From positions 124,001 to 188,000 of the forward strand of contig NZ_JANKMS010000002.1 of NCBI RefSeq assembly GCF_024649945.1: a stretch of DNA of 64,000 bases. Direction: 5' to 3'. Both the position numbers and the translations under genes were made by a program. The notes below the pieces were generated by a model that was not told the DNA's origin, searched no databases, and worked only from the letters and a program-made list of their open reading frames with translations. This document shows positions 44,683-53,868 of the stretch, piece by piece (position 1 is the stretch's first letter; the number at the start of each line of letters is the position of its first letter). The stretch is from Flavobacterium panacis. Lineage in GTDB: Bacteria > Bacteroidota > Bacteroidia > Flavobacteriales > Flavobacteriaceae.

Positions 44683-44857
44683 TTGTTTAAAATACAACAT
44701 TTTAACGCCTAAATTTTACATTTCACGACGTGTTTTTTAGGCAATTTCTCATTTTCGTTTAAAAATTTATTTTAATAAAAGTGTAACTTTTTGATAATCA
44801 ATTCTTAACAAATACATAATTCTTAAAATTGCATTAGTTTATCTGAATAATTAACAG

Positions 44858-44865
44858 TAATTTTG
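44858..44865 (+). promoter_or_regulatory. candidate -7 element of the DEAD-box helicase gene
   Basis: TAATTTTG fits TAnnTTTG and lies 20 bases upstream of the ATG at 44886. Confidence 0.45.
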
Positions 44866-44885
44866 CACCCTATTTTAAAACACAT

Positions 44886-46790
44886 ATGAATAAATTTGAA
44901 CAATTAGGATTGAATGAATCGTTACTGAAGGCGATTTTAGATCTAGGATTTGAAAATCCGTCAGAGGTACAGGAAAAGGCGATTCCCCTATTATTGGAAA
45001 AAGACACGGATATGGTTGCGTTGGCTCAAACAGGGACAGGGAAAACGGCAGCTTTCGGTTTTCCGCTAATTCAAAAAATTGATGCTGACAACAGAAATAC
45101 ACAGGCATTAGTTTTATCGCCAACACGCGAGTTATGTTTACAGATTACTAACGAACTTAAAAACTACTCTAAATACGAAAAAGGTATTAATGTGGTAGCA
45201 GTTTACGGAGGAGCTAGTATAACAGAACAAGCAAGAGAAGTAAAAAGAGGAGCTCAAATTATTGTAGCTACTCCAGGTAGAATGCAAGACATGATTAACA
45301 GAGGTTTAGTAAACATTAAAAACATAGATTACTGTGTTTTGGATGAGGCTGACGAAATGTTAAACATGGGATTCTATGACGACATCGTATCTATTTTATC
45401 AGATACTCCAGACGAAAAAAGTACATGGTTGTTTTCTGCAACTATGCCACAAGAGGTTGCTAGAATTGCAAAACAATTTATGAGCGAACCTTTAGAAATT
45501 ACTGTAGGAACTAAAAACTCTGGTTCATCTACAGTTTCTCACGAATTTTATTTAGTTAACGCTCGTGACCGTTACGAAGCTTTAAAACGTTTAGCTGATG
45601 CTAATCCAGATATTTTCTCTGTAGTTTTCTGTCGTACAAAAAGAGACACTCAAGCTATTGCTGAGAAGTTAATTGAAGATGGATATAGTGCTGCTGCGTT
45701 ACACGGAGATTTATCTCAAGCACAACGTGATGGTGTAATGAAATCTTTCCGTGGAAGACAAATTCAGATGCTTGTTGCTACTGACGTTGCTGCACGTGGT
45801 ATTGACGTTGATAACGTAACTCACGTTGTGAACTACCAATTACCTGATGAAATTGAAACTTACAACCACCGTTCTGGTCGTACAGGTAGAGCTGGAAAAT
45901 TAGGCACTTCTATTGTAATCGTTACAAAAAGTGAGTTACGTAAAATTTCTTCTATCGAGAGAATCATCAAACAAAAATTCGAAGAAAAATCTATTCCATC
46001 TGGAATCGAAATCTGCGAAATTCAGTTACTACACTTAGCAAATAAAATTAAAGATACTGAAGTTGATCACGAAATTGACAACTATTTACCAGCAATCAAC
46101 AATGTTCTTGAAGATTTATCTAAAGAAGAATTGATTAAGAAAATGGTTTCAGTAGAATTTAACCGTTTCATTGCTTACTACAAAAAGAACAGAGATATTT
46201 CTGTTTCTGGTGGAGAAAGACGTGAAAGAGGTGATTCTGAGCCAAGAGAATTCAACAATAACGGAGCAGTTCGTTACTTTGTGAATATCGGTTCAAGAGA
46301 CAACTTCGACTGGATGTCATTAAAAGATTACTTGAAAGAAACATTAGACTTAGGTCGTGACGATATCTTTAAAGTGGATGTAAAAGAAGGATTCTCTTTC
46401 TTTAACACCGACCCACAACATACCGACAAAGTAATGGACGTTTTAAACAACGTACAATTAGAAGGTCGTCGCATCAACGTTGAGATTTCTAAAAATGATG
46501 GTGGAGGAAGACGTGACCACAACAACCGTGGAGGAAGACGTGATTCTAACAGAAGAGACGGAAATTTTACACCAAGACGTGAAGGTGGATTTAGAGGAGA
46601 CAGAAATTCTTCTAGAGATGGTGGATCTCGTGACGGAGGTTTTAGAAGCGACAGAAACTCATCTTCAAGAAGAGAAGGTGGTTTTAGAAGTTCTGCTCCA
46701 AGAAGCGAAAATGGTGGCTCAGACAGAGCTCCAAGACGTTCAGAAAACTTCGGCGACAGCTCAAGACCAAGAAGATCAAGAAGAGATTAA
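44886..46790 (+). CDS. deaD: DEAD-box RNA helicase with DbpA-type RNA-binding domain and RG-rich tail
   Basis: A protein of 634 residues. Core motifs: Q-motif (LGLNESLLKAILDLGFENPSEVQ), AQTGTGKT, PTRELCLQ, DEAD (VLDEADEM), SAT and HRSGRTGRAG. After about residue 440 an RRM-like DbpA/CsdA RNA-binding domain follows (GAVRYFVNIGSRDNFDW and GFSFFNTD), then a long tail of R-, G-, S- and N-rich repeats (about 540-634), which favours RNA binding and condensate formation. This matches the cold-shock, ribosome-assembly helicase CsdA/DeaD. Single-gene unit. Confidence 0.93.
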   Translation: MNKFEQLGLNESLLKAILDLGFENPSEVQEKAIPLLLEKDTDMVALAQTGTGKTAAFGFPLIQKIDADNRNTQALVLSPTRELCLQITNELKNYSKYEKGINVVAVYGGASITEQAREVKRGAQIIVATPGRMQDMINRGLVNIKNIDYCVLDEADEMLNMGFYDDIVSILSDTPDEKSTWLFSATMPQEVARIAKQFMSEPLEITVGTKNSGSSTVSHEFYLVNARDRYEALKRLADANPDIFSVVFCRTKRDTQAIAEKLIEDGYSAAALHGDLSQAQRDGVMKSFRGRQIQMLVATDVAARGIDVDNVTHVVNYQLPDEIETYNHRSGRTGRAGKLGTSIVIVTKSELRKISSIERIIKQKFEEKSIPSGIEICEIQLLHLANKIKDTEVDHEIDNYLPAINNVLEDLSKEELIKKMVSVEFNRFIAYYKKNRDISVSGGERRERGDSEPREFNNNGAVRYFVNIGSRDNFDWMSLKDYLKETLDLGRDDIFKVDVKEGFSFFNTDPQHTDKVMDVLNNVQLEGRRINVEISKNDGGGRRDHNNRGGRRDSNRRDGNFTPRREGGFRGDRNSSRDGGSRDGGFRSDRNSSSRREGGFRSSAPRSENGGSDRAPRRSENFGDSSRPRRSRRD

Positions 46791-46809
46791 TCATTTAAGA
46801 TCTTAAAAT

Positions 46810-46853
46810 ACAAATCCCAAATTCCAATTTTATATGGAATTTGGGATTTTTTC
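46810..46853 (+). terminator. terminator of the DEAD-box helicase gene
   Basis: AAATCCCAAATTCCA and TGGAATTTGGGATTT form a perfect 15-base stem with an 8-base loop and a following T-run. Confidence 0.85.
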
Positions 46854-46962
46854 TTATATCTCATAATCTTCTCAGTGCCTTTGTTAATTTTCTTATAATT
46901 AAATTCCAAGACTACGAGATATTTAATCCCGATTTACTACTTTTAGTGCTTTAAATCAGGAT

Positions 46963-47736
46963 ATGAAATATTTCGCAGTTTTCTTTTTTACACTCCTAGC
47001 CAACTTTGGTTTTGCGCAAGATACGCAGCCAACAGTTCCTCAAAGAGTTTCAGGTTATATTATTAACGACAACACCAAACAACCTCTTACAGGTGTAAAT
47101 GTTATCAACACCAATAAAGTTCGTGGTGCAAAATCTGATGAAAAAGGGTATTTTGAAATTGACGTTCAAGTTAATGATACTTTGCACTTTTCTATTCTTG
47201 GTTTTCAATCTTTACGAATCAGAGTTACAAATGACTGGATTAAAAACAAAGTAACACGAATCCAACTTACTGAAAAAGCAATCGCTTTGGAAGAAGTCGT
47301 TATTGCTCCGTTTACTTTAACAGGATACCTAGAAATTGACTCCAAATTAATTCCAACAAAAGAAAACTACCGTTATAGCATTTCCGGACTTACACAAGGT
47401 TACGAAGCGGGAGAATATGCTCCAAACGCTTTTGGTAAGGTTTTAGGATCAATCTTTAACCCCGCCGATATGCTTTATAATTTCTTCGGAAAAAATGGTA
47501 AAGAGCTCAAGAAATTGAAAGAAATGAAGAAAGACGACACTGTTCGAACGCTTTTAGAATCGAAATACGATCGCGAAACAGTTGCCGTATTATTAGGCAT
47601 TAGCAAAGACGAAATCCCAGAAATCATGCATCGTTGCAACTATTCCGACTCTTTCATTCAAACCGCAAATGATTTACAGATTATGGATGCCATCAGTGCA
47701 TGTTATGAACAATATAAAGTTTTGAAACGAAATTAA
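46963..47736 (+). CDS. exported protein with CarboxypepD_reg-like domain
   Basis: A protein of 257 residues with a signal peptide (MKYFAVFFFTLLANFGFAQ). The first domain, about 28-110 (VSGYIINDNTKQPLTGVNVI, KSDEKGYFEIDV, LHFSILGFQSLR), is the beta-sandwich also found at the N terminus of TonB-dependent transporters. The rest has no barrel and is not recognised. It probably sits in the periplasm or on the outer membrane. Ends with a strong terminator followed by dispersed repeats. Confidence 0.8.
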   Translation: MKYFAVFFFTLLANFGFAQDTQPTVPQRVSGYIINDNTKQPLTGVNVINTNKVRGAKSDEKGYFEIDVQVNDTLHFSILGFQSLRIRVTNDWIKNKVTRIQLTEKAIALEEVVIAPFTLTGYLEIDSKLIPTKENYRYSISGLTQGYEAGEYAPNAFGKVLGSIFNPADMLYNFFGKNGKELKKLKEMKKDDTVRTLLESKYDRETVAVLLGISKDEIPEIMHRCNYSDSFIQTANDLQIMDAISACYEQYKVLKRN

Positions 47737-47744
47737 TTTTAGAT

Positions 47745-47784
47745 ATAAAAAATCCCCAATTTTTACAAATTGGGGATTTTTTTT
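47745..47784 (+). terminator. terminator of the CarboxypepD_reg protein gene
   Basis: AAAAAATCCCCAATTT (47747-47762), TTAC loop, and AAATTGGGGATTTTTT, then more T. It can also act on the convergent pepD strand. Confidence 0.85.
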
Positions 47785-47850
47785 AGTCATAGTTTACGGT
47801 CACAGTTTTCAGTCTGTTAAAATTGAAAACTGAGACTGCGACTGAAAACT
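47785..47850. repeat. CAGTTTTCAGT / ACTGCGACTGAAAACT repeat pair
   Basis: CACAGTTTTCAGTCTG on the left and ACTGCGACTGAAAACTA on the right, inverted to each other. The last bases supply the TAG stop codon of pepD. Confidence 0.7.
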
Positions 47851-49309
47851 ATTTAACCGGTATATTAGAAAGAATTTCCAATACAAATTTCCAATATTTC
47901 TGTGCAGATGAAATACTTGCTCTTTCGTCTGGAGAATGTGCTCCGTGAATTGTCGGACCAAAAGAAATCATATCCATATCAGGATAATTTGTACCTAAAA
48001 TTCCGCATTCTAGACCTGCGTGGCAAGCTACAACTTTTGGCTGCTCCCCATTTTGCTTTTCGTAGATTTCTTTTAAAACCTCTAAAATTTCAGAGTTAAC
48101 GTTTGGTGTCCATCCTGGATAAGAACCTGAAAGCTCCACTTCGCATCCAACTAATTCAAAAGCCGAACGCAATGAATTCGCCAAATCAAATTTTGAAGAT
48201 TCAACTGAAGAACGTGTTAGACATCCAACTAAAATTTCTCCGTCTTTAATCACTACACGAGCAATATTATTTGAAGTTTCAACCAAATCTGCCATATCAG
48301 CACTCATTTTGTAAACTCCATTTTGTGCTGCGTAAATTGCTCTGATAATTCCTTCCTGAACACCTAAATCCATCACCTTTTCAGGTAAATCGCCTTTTAC
48401 GATTTCAATAGATAAGTTTGGTTCAGTTGTTTTATATTCTGCTTTGATATCAGAAATAATTTCCTGCATATCATACACGTAAGCCTCATCAAACATTTGA
48501 GAAATAATCACTTTCGCAACACTTTCTCTCGGAATTGCATTTCTTAGACTTCCTCCATTTACTTCAACGATTTGCAAACCAAAGTTTTCAAATGCATCAA
48601 ACAATAAACGATTCATGATTTTGTTCGCATTTCCTAAACCTTTGTGGATATCCATTCCTGAATGTCCTCCGTTTAAGCCTTTTACTGTAATGGTATAACC
48701 AACAGAAGCTTCTGGAACTTCTTCTTCATGATAGGTTCTTGTAGCCGTTACATCAATTCCTCCAGCACATCCAATATCAATTTCATCATCTTCTTCAGTA
48801 TCTAAATTCAATAAAATCTGACCTTGTAAAATTCCACCTTTAAGATTTAATGCTCCAGTCATTCCAGTTTCTTCATCAACTGTAAACAAAGCCTCAATTG
48901 CTGGATGCGGAATATCTTTGCTTTCTAAAATAGCCATAATAGTTGCTACTCCTAACCCGTTATCAGCTCCAAGTGTTGTACCACGCGCGCGAACCCAGTC
49001 ACCGTCCACATACATATCGATTCCCTGCGTATCAAAATCAAAAACAGTATCTGCATTTTTTTGGTGCACCATATCCAAGTGACCTTGCATTACAATTGGT
49101 TTGCGATTTTCCATTCCTGGAGCGGCAGGTTTTCTGATGATTACATTTCTGATTTCATCTTCAAAAGTTTCTAAACCTAAGCTATTTCCAAAGTTTTTCA
49201 TAAACTCAATTACACGCTCTTCTTTCTTAGATGGACGTGGCACTTCGTTTAAATCTGCGAATTTATTCCAAAGTGCTTTTGGCTCGAGATTTCTTATTTC
49301 TTGACTCAT
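47849..49309 (-). CDS. pepD: aminoacyl-histidine dipeptidase (M20C, PepD-like)
   Basis: A protein of 486 residues, typical length of PepD. The metal-binding motifs are GHLDMVHQ (about 76-83) and GADNGLG; the catalytic glutamates appear in DEETGMTGA. A lid domain lies in the middle. It hydrolyses dipeptides such as carnosine in the cytoplasm. The stop codon lies in a dispersed repeat. Upstream (16 bases) is the ParE/RelE-type toxin gene on the same strand. Confidence 0.92.
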   Translation of the reverse strand: MSQEIRNLEPKALWNKFADLNEVPRPSKKEERVIEFMKNFGNSLGLETFEDEIRNVIIRKPAAPGMENRKPIVMQGHLDMVHQKNADTVFDFDTQGIDMYVDGDWVRARGTTLGADNGLGVATIMAILESKDIPHPAIEALFTVDEETGMTGALNLKGGILQGQILLNLDTEEDDEIDIGCAGGIDVTATRTYHEEEVPEASVGYTITVKGLNGGHSGMDIHKGLGNANKIMNRLLFDAFENFGLQIVEVNGGSLRNAIPRESVAKVIISQMFDEAYVYDMQEIISDIKAEYKTTEPNLSIEIVKGDLPEKVMDLGVQEGIIRAIYAAQNGVYKMSADMADLVETSNNIARVVIKDGEILVGCLTRSSVESSKFDLANSLRSAFELVGCEVELSGSYPGWTPNVNSEILEVLKEIYEKQNGEQPKVVACHAGLECGILGTNYPDMDMISFGPTIHGAHSPDERASISSAQKYWKFVLEILSNIPVK

Positions 49310-49324
49310 TATATTTTGTTTGAA

Positions 49325-49618
49325 TTATTTCGGATATTTTGAAGGATTTAATGATGTATTGAAAACAGATAATATGTAAATTGTTTTCAAGTTTTCATCA
49401 ATAAAATAAAAAATGATAAAAGGAAATTTTTTTATAGGTAAGCCGTGATAATCCTTATATCTAATTTGGAAGAAAGGATTTTTAGTTAATCTTTCTATAT
49501 TTTCATCGATTGTCTGATAAAAATATTCACCTAATCCTGTTTGCTTAGATTCATAATAATCAATAGCATCCTGAATATCATGAATTGCTCTCGGCTCAAT
49601 AACAAGATCAAAAATCAT
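49325..49618 (-). CDS. ParE/RelE-type toxin
   Basis: A protein of 97 residues of the RelE/ParE superfamily: LVIEPRAIHDIQDAIDYYESKQTGLGEYFY at the start and FPFIIFYFIDENLKTIYILSVFNTSLNP near the end, the two hallmark regions. Its start overlaps the stop of the antitoxin gene by four bases, the usual toxin-antitoxin arrangement. Whether it cuts mRNA (RelE) or blocks gyrase (ParE) cannot be told. It reads toward pepD. Confidence 0.85.
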   Translation of the reverse strand: MIFDLVIEPRAIHDIQDAIDYYESKQTGLGEYFYQTIDENIERLTKNPFFQIRYKDYHGLPIKKFPFIIFYFIDENLKTIYILSVFNTSLNPSKYPK

Positions 49619-49827
49619 TTTTCAGCTTTAAAAGAAAACTGTTTTTTTGCCTCATTCCAAGGAACAAAATTTTCTACTTTTGAAGTCAATCTTCTTTCGT
49701 CTAATAAATTTTTCATTTCATCAGACACAGAAAAATCATTAATTACCGTTTCGTAATTAAATTTCTCTATAAGCTTCATAAAGAATGTTAATTCTTCATC
49801 TGGAATATTTAAAGTAATTTGTGTCAT
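49615..49827 (-). CDS. antitoxin of the ParE/RelE pair
   Basis: A protein of 70 residues from the ATG at 49827 (MTQITLNIPDEELTFFMKL); an alternative ATG at 49842 adds five residues. The N terminus looks like a ribbon-type DNA-binding strand, the middle is helical and the C-terminal part, FVPWNEAKKQFSFKAEK, would bind the toxin. It precedes the toxin and overlaps its start. Confidence 0.75.
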   Translation of the reverse strand: MTQITLNIPDEELTFFMKLIEKFNYETVINDFSVSDEMKNLLDERRLTSKVENFVPWNEAKKQFSFKAEK

Positions 49828-49912
49828 TTTCTCCCTATTCATGAACAACAAATTTACAAAAAATAACACAAAATAGTATTTAATTATTATTTTTATAAAA
49901 AACAGATCATCA

Positions 49913-50974
49913 GTGAAAAAAAAATATATTTTACCTTTATTTCTTATAGTTCAGATTATCTTTTACAAAACCCTACCCTACTTTCCAGATTTTGTAGAAG
50001 GTTTTTACAGCAAAAATTTGTTCGTTCGGATTTCTAATTTTTCAAGAACGGTTTTGGGTAAAATTCCGTTTTCTATTGGGGACATTATTTATGCACTTTT
50101 ACTGATTTCTATAATCAGCTGGTTTTGGAAAATCAGAAAAACATGGAAAACAGAATGGAAAGATCATGTCTTGACCATCTTAGGAAAAATCTCTGTTTTC
50201 TACTTTTTCTTCCATCTGCTTTGGGCTTTCAATTATTACCGAAAACCTCTTTTTGAGAAAATGGAAATCAAAAGAGAATATACAGATGCCGATCTTCTGG
50301 CTTTCACTAAAAGGTTAATCACAAAAACAAATCAAGTTCAGTTTCAAATTACAAAAAATGATAGTGCTAAAGTTGTTTTTCCTTATTCACAAAAAGAATC
50401 GTTTCAAATGATTTTAAATGGTTATGATAATTTAGCCAAAGAACATCCTTATTTCAAATACAAAACGTTAAGCGTAAAAAATTCACTATTCAGCCTCCCT
50501 CTTACTTATATGGGCTTTGGAGGTTATTTGAATCCATTTACAAATGAAGCTCAACTTAACGATTTATTACCAATGTATAATTTCCCTCTGACTACATCGC
50601 ATGAAATGGCACATCAGATTGGCTTTGCAAGTGAAAGTGAATGCAATTTTATTGGCGTATTGGCTTCTGTTAAAAACGAAAACCTTTATTATCAATATTC
50701 CGGATATAGTTTTACTTTACGCTATTGTTTAGGAATCTGGAAATTTAAAAACGAAAAGATATTTGACCAGTTAAATAAAACTGTTCATGTTGGTATTCTG
50801 AAAAACTATCAGGAAAGTGAGGATTTCCGGAAAAAATATGACACTTTTATAGATGAAGGGTTTCATTTTCTTTGGGACAATTTTTTAAAAACAAACAATC
50901 AAAAAGACGGAATGGAAAGTTACAGTAAGTTCATCGATTTGACGATTAATTATTATAAAACGAGAAAATTTTGA
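49913..50974 (+). CDS. DUF3810 membrane protein with HExxH motif
   Basis: A protein of 353 residues with a GTG start. The N-terminal half has three hydrophobic segments (about 5-22, 50-68 and 90-110). The C-terminal half holds a zinc-metallopeptidase-like TSHEMAHQIGFASESECNFIG, an HExxH with a later glutamate (E in SESE). This is the DUF3810 family of Bacteroidota. Catalysis is likely but unproven. Divergent from the toxin-antitoxin operon. Confidence 0.82.
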   Translation: MKKKYILPLFLIVQIIFYKTLPYFPDFVEGFYSKNLFVRISNFSRTVLGKIPFSIGDIIYALLLISIISWFWKIRKTWKTEWKDHVLTILGKISVFYFFFHLLWAFNYYRKPLFEKMEIKREYTDADLLAFTKRLITKTNQVQFQITKNDSAKVVFPYSQKESFQMILNGYDNLAKEHPYFKYKTLSVKNSLFSLPLTYMGFGGYLNPFTNEAQLNDLLPMYNFPLTTSHEMAHQIGFASESECNFIGVLASVKNENLYYQYSGYSFTLRYCLGIWKFKNEKIFDQLNKTVHVGILKNYQESEDFRKKYDTFIDEGFHFLWDNFLKTNNQKDGMESYSKFIDLTINYYKTRKF

Positions 50975-51016
50975 TCCAACTGTAACAAAAATGATTTCAT
51001 AACTACTAACACTTAT

Positions 51017-51511
51017 ATGAGCGAAAATCTAGAACAGTCATTTGTTGCGCAATTGCAAGCAAATCAGAATATAATCCACAAAATTTGTAGATTATATACT
51101 GATAACGAAGACGCTCATAAAGATTTATTCCAAGAAATCACTATTCAGCTTTGGAAAGCTTATCCAAAATTTAGAGGTGACAGCAAATTTTCTACCTGGA
51201 CGTATCGTGTCGCTTTAAACACTGCGATTACGTTGTACCGTAAAACCAAAAGAACAATATCTACCGTAGATTATGAAAGCCACCAACATTTTGTTAGAGA
51301 TGTTGATTACAACTACGAAGAAGAAGAACAGATAAAATTGATGTATAAAGCGGTTTACCAGCTTAACGACATCGAAAAAGCATTAGTTTTTATGTATTTA
51401 GAAGACAAAGATTATCAAGAAATAGCTGAAACCCTAGGAATCAGCGAAGTGAATGCGCGCGTGAAAATGAACAGAATTAAGGGGAAACTTAAAAAAATAC
51501 TAAATCCTTAA
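51017..51511 (+). CDS. ECF-type RNA polymerase sigma factor
   Basis: A protein of 164 residues with region 2 (DAHKDLFQEITIQLWKAYPKF, TWTYRVALNTAITLYRK) and region 4 (YLEDKDYQEIAETLGISEVNARVKMNRIKGKL). It is followed 8 bases later by a membrane-protein gene that could hold it in check. Target genes unknown. Confidence 0.9.
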   Translation: MSENLEQSFVAQLQANQNIIHKICRLYTDNEDAHKDLFQEITIQLWKAYPKFRGDSKFSTWTYRVALNTAITLYRKTKRTISTVDYESHQHFVRDVDYNYEEEEQIKLMYKAVYQLNDIEKALVFMYLEDKDYQEIAETLGISEVNARVKMNRIKGKLKKILNP

Positions 51512-51519
51512 AAATTATT

Positions 51520-52152
51520 ATGAAAGAACTGGATTTACTAAAAAAAGACTGGCAAAAGAACTCAGGTTCTTTTCAACAAATTTCTGAAACTGAAATCTAT
51601 AAGATGATTCACAGAAAATCATCTTCTATTGTAAAATGGATTTTAATTATCAGTATTTTGGAGATTTCTTTTTGGACTTTTTCGAACTTATTTATCAATA
51701 CAGATGAAGTATTACGAAAAATGAATCATCCTGAAATCGTAATGGCTTTAGAGTTTTTGACTTACTTTAATTATATTGTAGTTTTAATATTTGTCTTCAT
51801 TTTTTATAAAAATTACAAAACAATTTCGACTACAATTGCCACGAAATCATTGATGAGTTCTATTTTAAAGACTCGCAAAACTGTTCAGTACTATGTTTGG
51901 TATAATCTAGGAATGATTGTAATTACATCCATTTTAAGCTTCTTTGTCGCTTTCGTCTACAATCCAGATATGGAATTTCTTAGAGAAAAATTAGCCATGA
52001 ACGGAAGAACTATGTTTGTTACAATAGGTATTTTATTTCTTGTAATTTTAGGTTTCTTCGGCTTATTCTGGTGTTTCTATAGAATAATTTACGGAACTCT
52101 TTTAAGAAGATTGTATGCAAATTATAAAGAGTTGAAAAAGATTGATTTTTAA
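51520..52152 (+). CDS. membrane protein, probable partner of the sigma factor
   Basis: A protein of 210 residues. A short cytoplasmic N terminus (MKELDLLKKDWQKN, ISETEIYKMIHRKS) is followed by four transmembrane helices (about 38-55, 78-97, 128-149 and 168-193). Relatives are often found right after an ECF sigma gene in flavobacteria. The arrangement suggests an anti-sigma role, although no zinc-binding anti-sigma motif is present. I treat the function as inferred. Confidence 0.65.
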   Translation: MKELDLLKKDWQKNSGSFQQISETEIYKMIHRKSSSIVKWILIISILEISFWTFSNLFINTDEVLRKMNHPEIVMALEFLTYFNYIVVLIFVFIFYKNYKTISTTIATKSLMSSILKTRKTVQYYVWYNLGMIVITSILSFFVAFVYNPDMEFLREKLAMNGRTMFVTIGILFLVILGFFGLFWCFYRIIYGTLLRRLYANYKELKKIDF

Positions 52153-52189
52153 TCAAAGAGGCAAAGGTTTTCAACTTGAAACAAAAAGC

Positions 52190-52999
52190 TTAATACTCCC
52201 ACTGTCTCAATCTGTTCAATTCTTCTTGCGCTTTAATTTCTTCGGCTGGAATGACTTTTAGAAATGATGGGTGCTGTTCAATAGCGTATTCTACTTTTTC
52301 TACAATTTCGTCAATTGTATCATTTTCATAATCGATATCAAGTGGTTCTTTGATAATAAAGGACTGAAGAATTCCTTTCTTTTTCATTCGAAGTCCTTTC
52401 TTATCGAATGATCTTCTAAAACCGTCAATTACAATCGGAATTACAATTGGTTTATGCTGCTTAATGATATGAGCGGTTCCTTTACGAACAGGTTTAAAAG
52501 ATTTTGTAGTTCCTTGCGGAAAAGTAATTACCCAGCCGTCTGCAAGAGCAATTTTGATATTTTCAGTATCGTTTGGGTTTACTTCGCGTTTTTCGGTAAC
52601 GTCTACTCCTTTAGCACGCCACGTTCTTTCAACAGTAATTGCTCCCACATAAGCTAAAATTCTTGGCAGTAATCCGGCCTGCATGGTTTCTTTTGCAGCA
52701 ACATAATAAATATTCATTTTAGGTTGCCACAAATATCCGATGTTCTTAATAGTATCCTGACGTCCGCTTAAACTTGCGTTAAACACATGAAACATTGCCA
52801 CAACATCTGCAAAATAAGTTTGGTGATTCGAAATAAACAAAACATTAGTATCAGGAAGTGTTTTTATAATTTCAGATCCTTCAATCTGCAATTCGTTAAA
52901 ACCTCTATATCTTCTGTGCGTCATAGCACCCAAGATTCGGATTAACCATTTCTTGATGAATAATATATGCCCAAAAGGATTTCGCTTAAACAATCCCAT
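52190..52999 (-). CDS. 1-acyl-glycerol-3-phosphate acyltransferase-like (PlsC family)
   Basis: A protein of 269 residues. The catalytic NHx4D motif is SNHQTYFAD (about 56-64). The second motif reads FPQGT in place of the common FPEGT. PVRKGTAHII and IVIDGF fit the later PlsC blocks. It would place an acyl chain on lysophosphatidic acid or an ornithine- or sphingo-type lipid at the inner membrane. Single gene. Confidence 0.85.
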   Translation of the reverse strand: MGLFKRNPFGHILFIKKWLIRILGAMTHRRYRGFNELQIEGSEIIKTLPDTNVLFISNHQTYFADVVAMFHVFNASLSGRQDTIKNIGYLWQPKMNIYYVAAKETMQAGLLPRILAYVGAITVERTWRAKGVDVTEKREVNPNDTENIKIALADGWVITFPQGTTKSFKPVRKGTAHIIKQHKPIVIPIVIDGFRRSFDKKGLRMKKKGILQSFIIKEPLDIDYENDTIDEIVEKVEYAIEQHPSFLKVIPAEEIKAQEELNRLRQWEY

Positions 53000-53125
53000 A
53001 ACTAATTTATCTTACTTTTTTGTTAGGTCGCAAACATACAAAAATTATTCTTTCAGCAATAGTTTTAAACATTTTCCAGAAATTAAACTTATCCAAATGA
53101 ATATCAAATTGTTAAATAAAAATCT

Positions 53126-53776
53126 TTATATATCTTTTTCAAATGTACTTTTCAATACATCTCTCAATTCGCTCAAAATCATAGCTGTTGCTCCCCAAAC
53201 TACATGATTTTGTATATTAAATGCAGGAACTAAAATATTAGCTCCATAAGAAGTTGATAATCTGGCTTCGATAATAATTTCATCATTTAAAAAAACCGAT
53301 AACGGAAGCTCTATAATTCCTGCAACTTCTCTAATGTCAGGATAAAACGAAAGTTCTTCTCTTGCAATCCCTAAAAAAGGATGCACTAGAAAATTACTTG
53401 GCGGAATGTACATGGGAGAAAATTTTTTAACGATTTCTATTTCCTCTTGTTCAATTCCTACTTCTTCGTGAGTTTCTCTAAGAGCCGTATTTTCAAAATT
53501 AAAATCATCCTTCTCAAACTTACCTCCCGGAAAAGCAATTTGGGCTGAGTGAACTCCTTCGTAGGTATTTCGAACAATCAAAACCAAATGTGTTTTTTCT
53601 TGTTTAGGATAAAACAACATCATAACTCCCGCCATTCTAGGATTTAATGCATCTATATCAAGATTTTTTAAACCTTCAATACGTTCTTTTGGAGCCATTT
53701 TCAAATGTGATTCTACCGCTGGCAGTTTAACTGGAATTATATTGGGAACATATTTCAAAAAATCTTGAAAATTCAT
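53126..53776 (-). CDS. Nudix hydrolase, CoA pyrophosphatase-like
   Basis: A protein of 216 residues. The Nudix box starts with GGKFEKDDF and continues with RETHEEVGI, giving G-x5-E-x7-REUxEExGU. Upstream, RMAGVMMLFYPKQEKTHLVLIVRN matches the CoA-specific Nudix (YeaB/NudL) pattern. It hydrolyses CoA or similar nucleotide pyrophosphates. Start: ATG at 53776; a TTG two codons upstream is less likely. Confidence 0.88.
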   Translation of the reverse strand: MNFQDFLKYVPNIIPVKLPAVESHLKMAPKERIEGLKNLDIDALNPRMAGVMMLFYPKQEKTHLVLIVRNTYEGVHSAQIAFPGGKFEKDDFNFENTALRETHEEVGIEQEEIEIVKKFSPMYIPPSNFLVHPFLGIAREELSFYPDIREVAGIIELPLSVFLNDEIIIEARLSTSYGANILVPAFNIQNHVVWGATAMILSELRDVLKSTFEKDI

Positions 53777-53786
53777 AATCAAACCT

Positions 53787-53794
53787 TATTTTTG
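53787..53794 (+). promoter_or_regulatory. candidate -7 element of the DUF4268 gene
   Basis: TATTTTTG fits TAnnTTTG; it is 74 bases upstream of the ATG, so the leader would be longish. Confidence 0.3.
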
Positions 53795-53868
53795 TACTTT
53801 CAAATAAAACATAAATATACTCCAGAAAACGCAGTACCACAAGTTTTCCGGAATTAAAGCCTTAAAAA

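Noticed and set aside
46480-46806. A 108-codon frame overlapping the RG-rich tail of the DEAD-box helicase.
   Set aside because: It comes from the repetitive GGA/AGA-rich tail read in another frame and is made mostly of E, T, V and L repeats.
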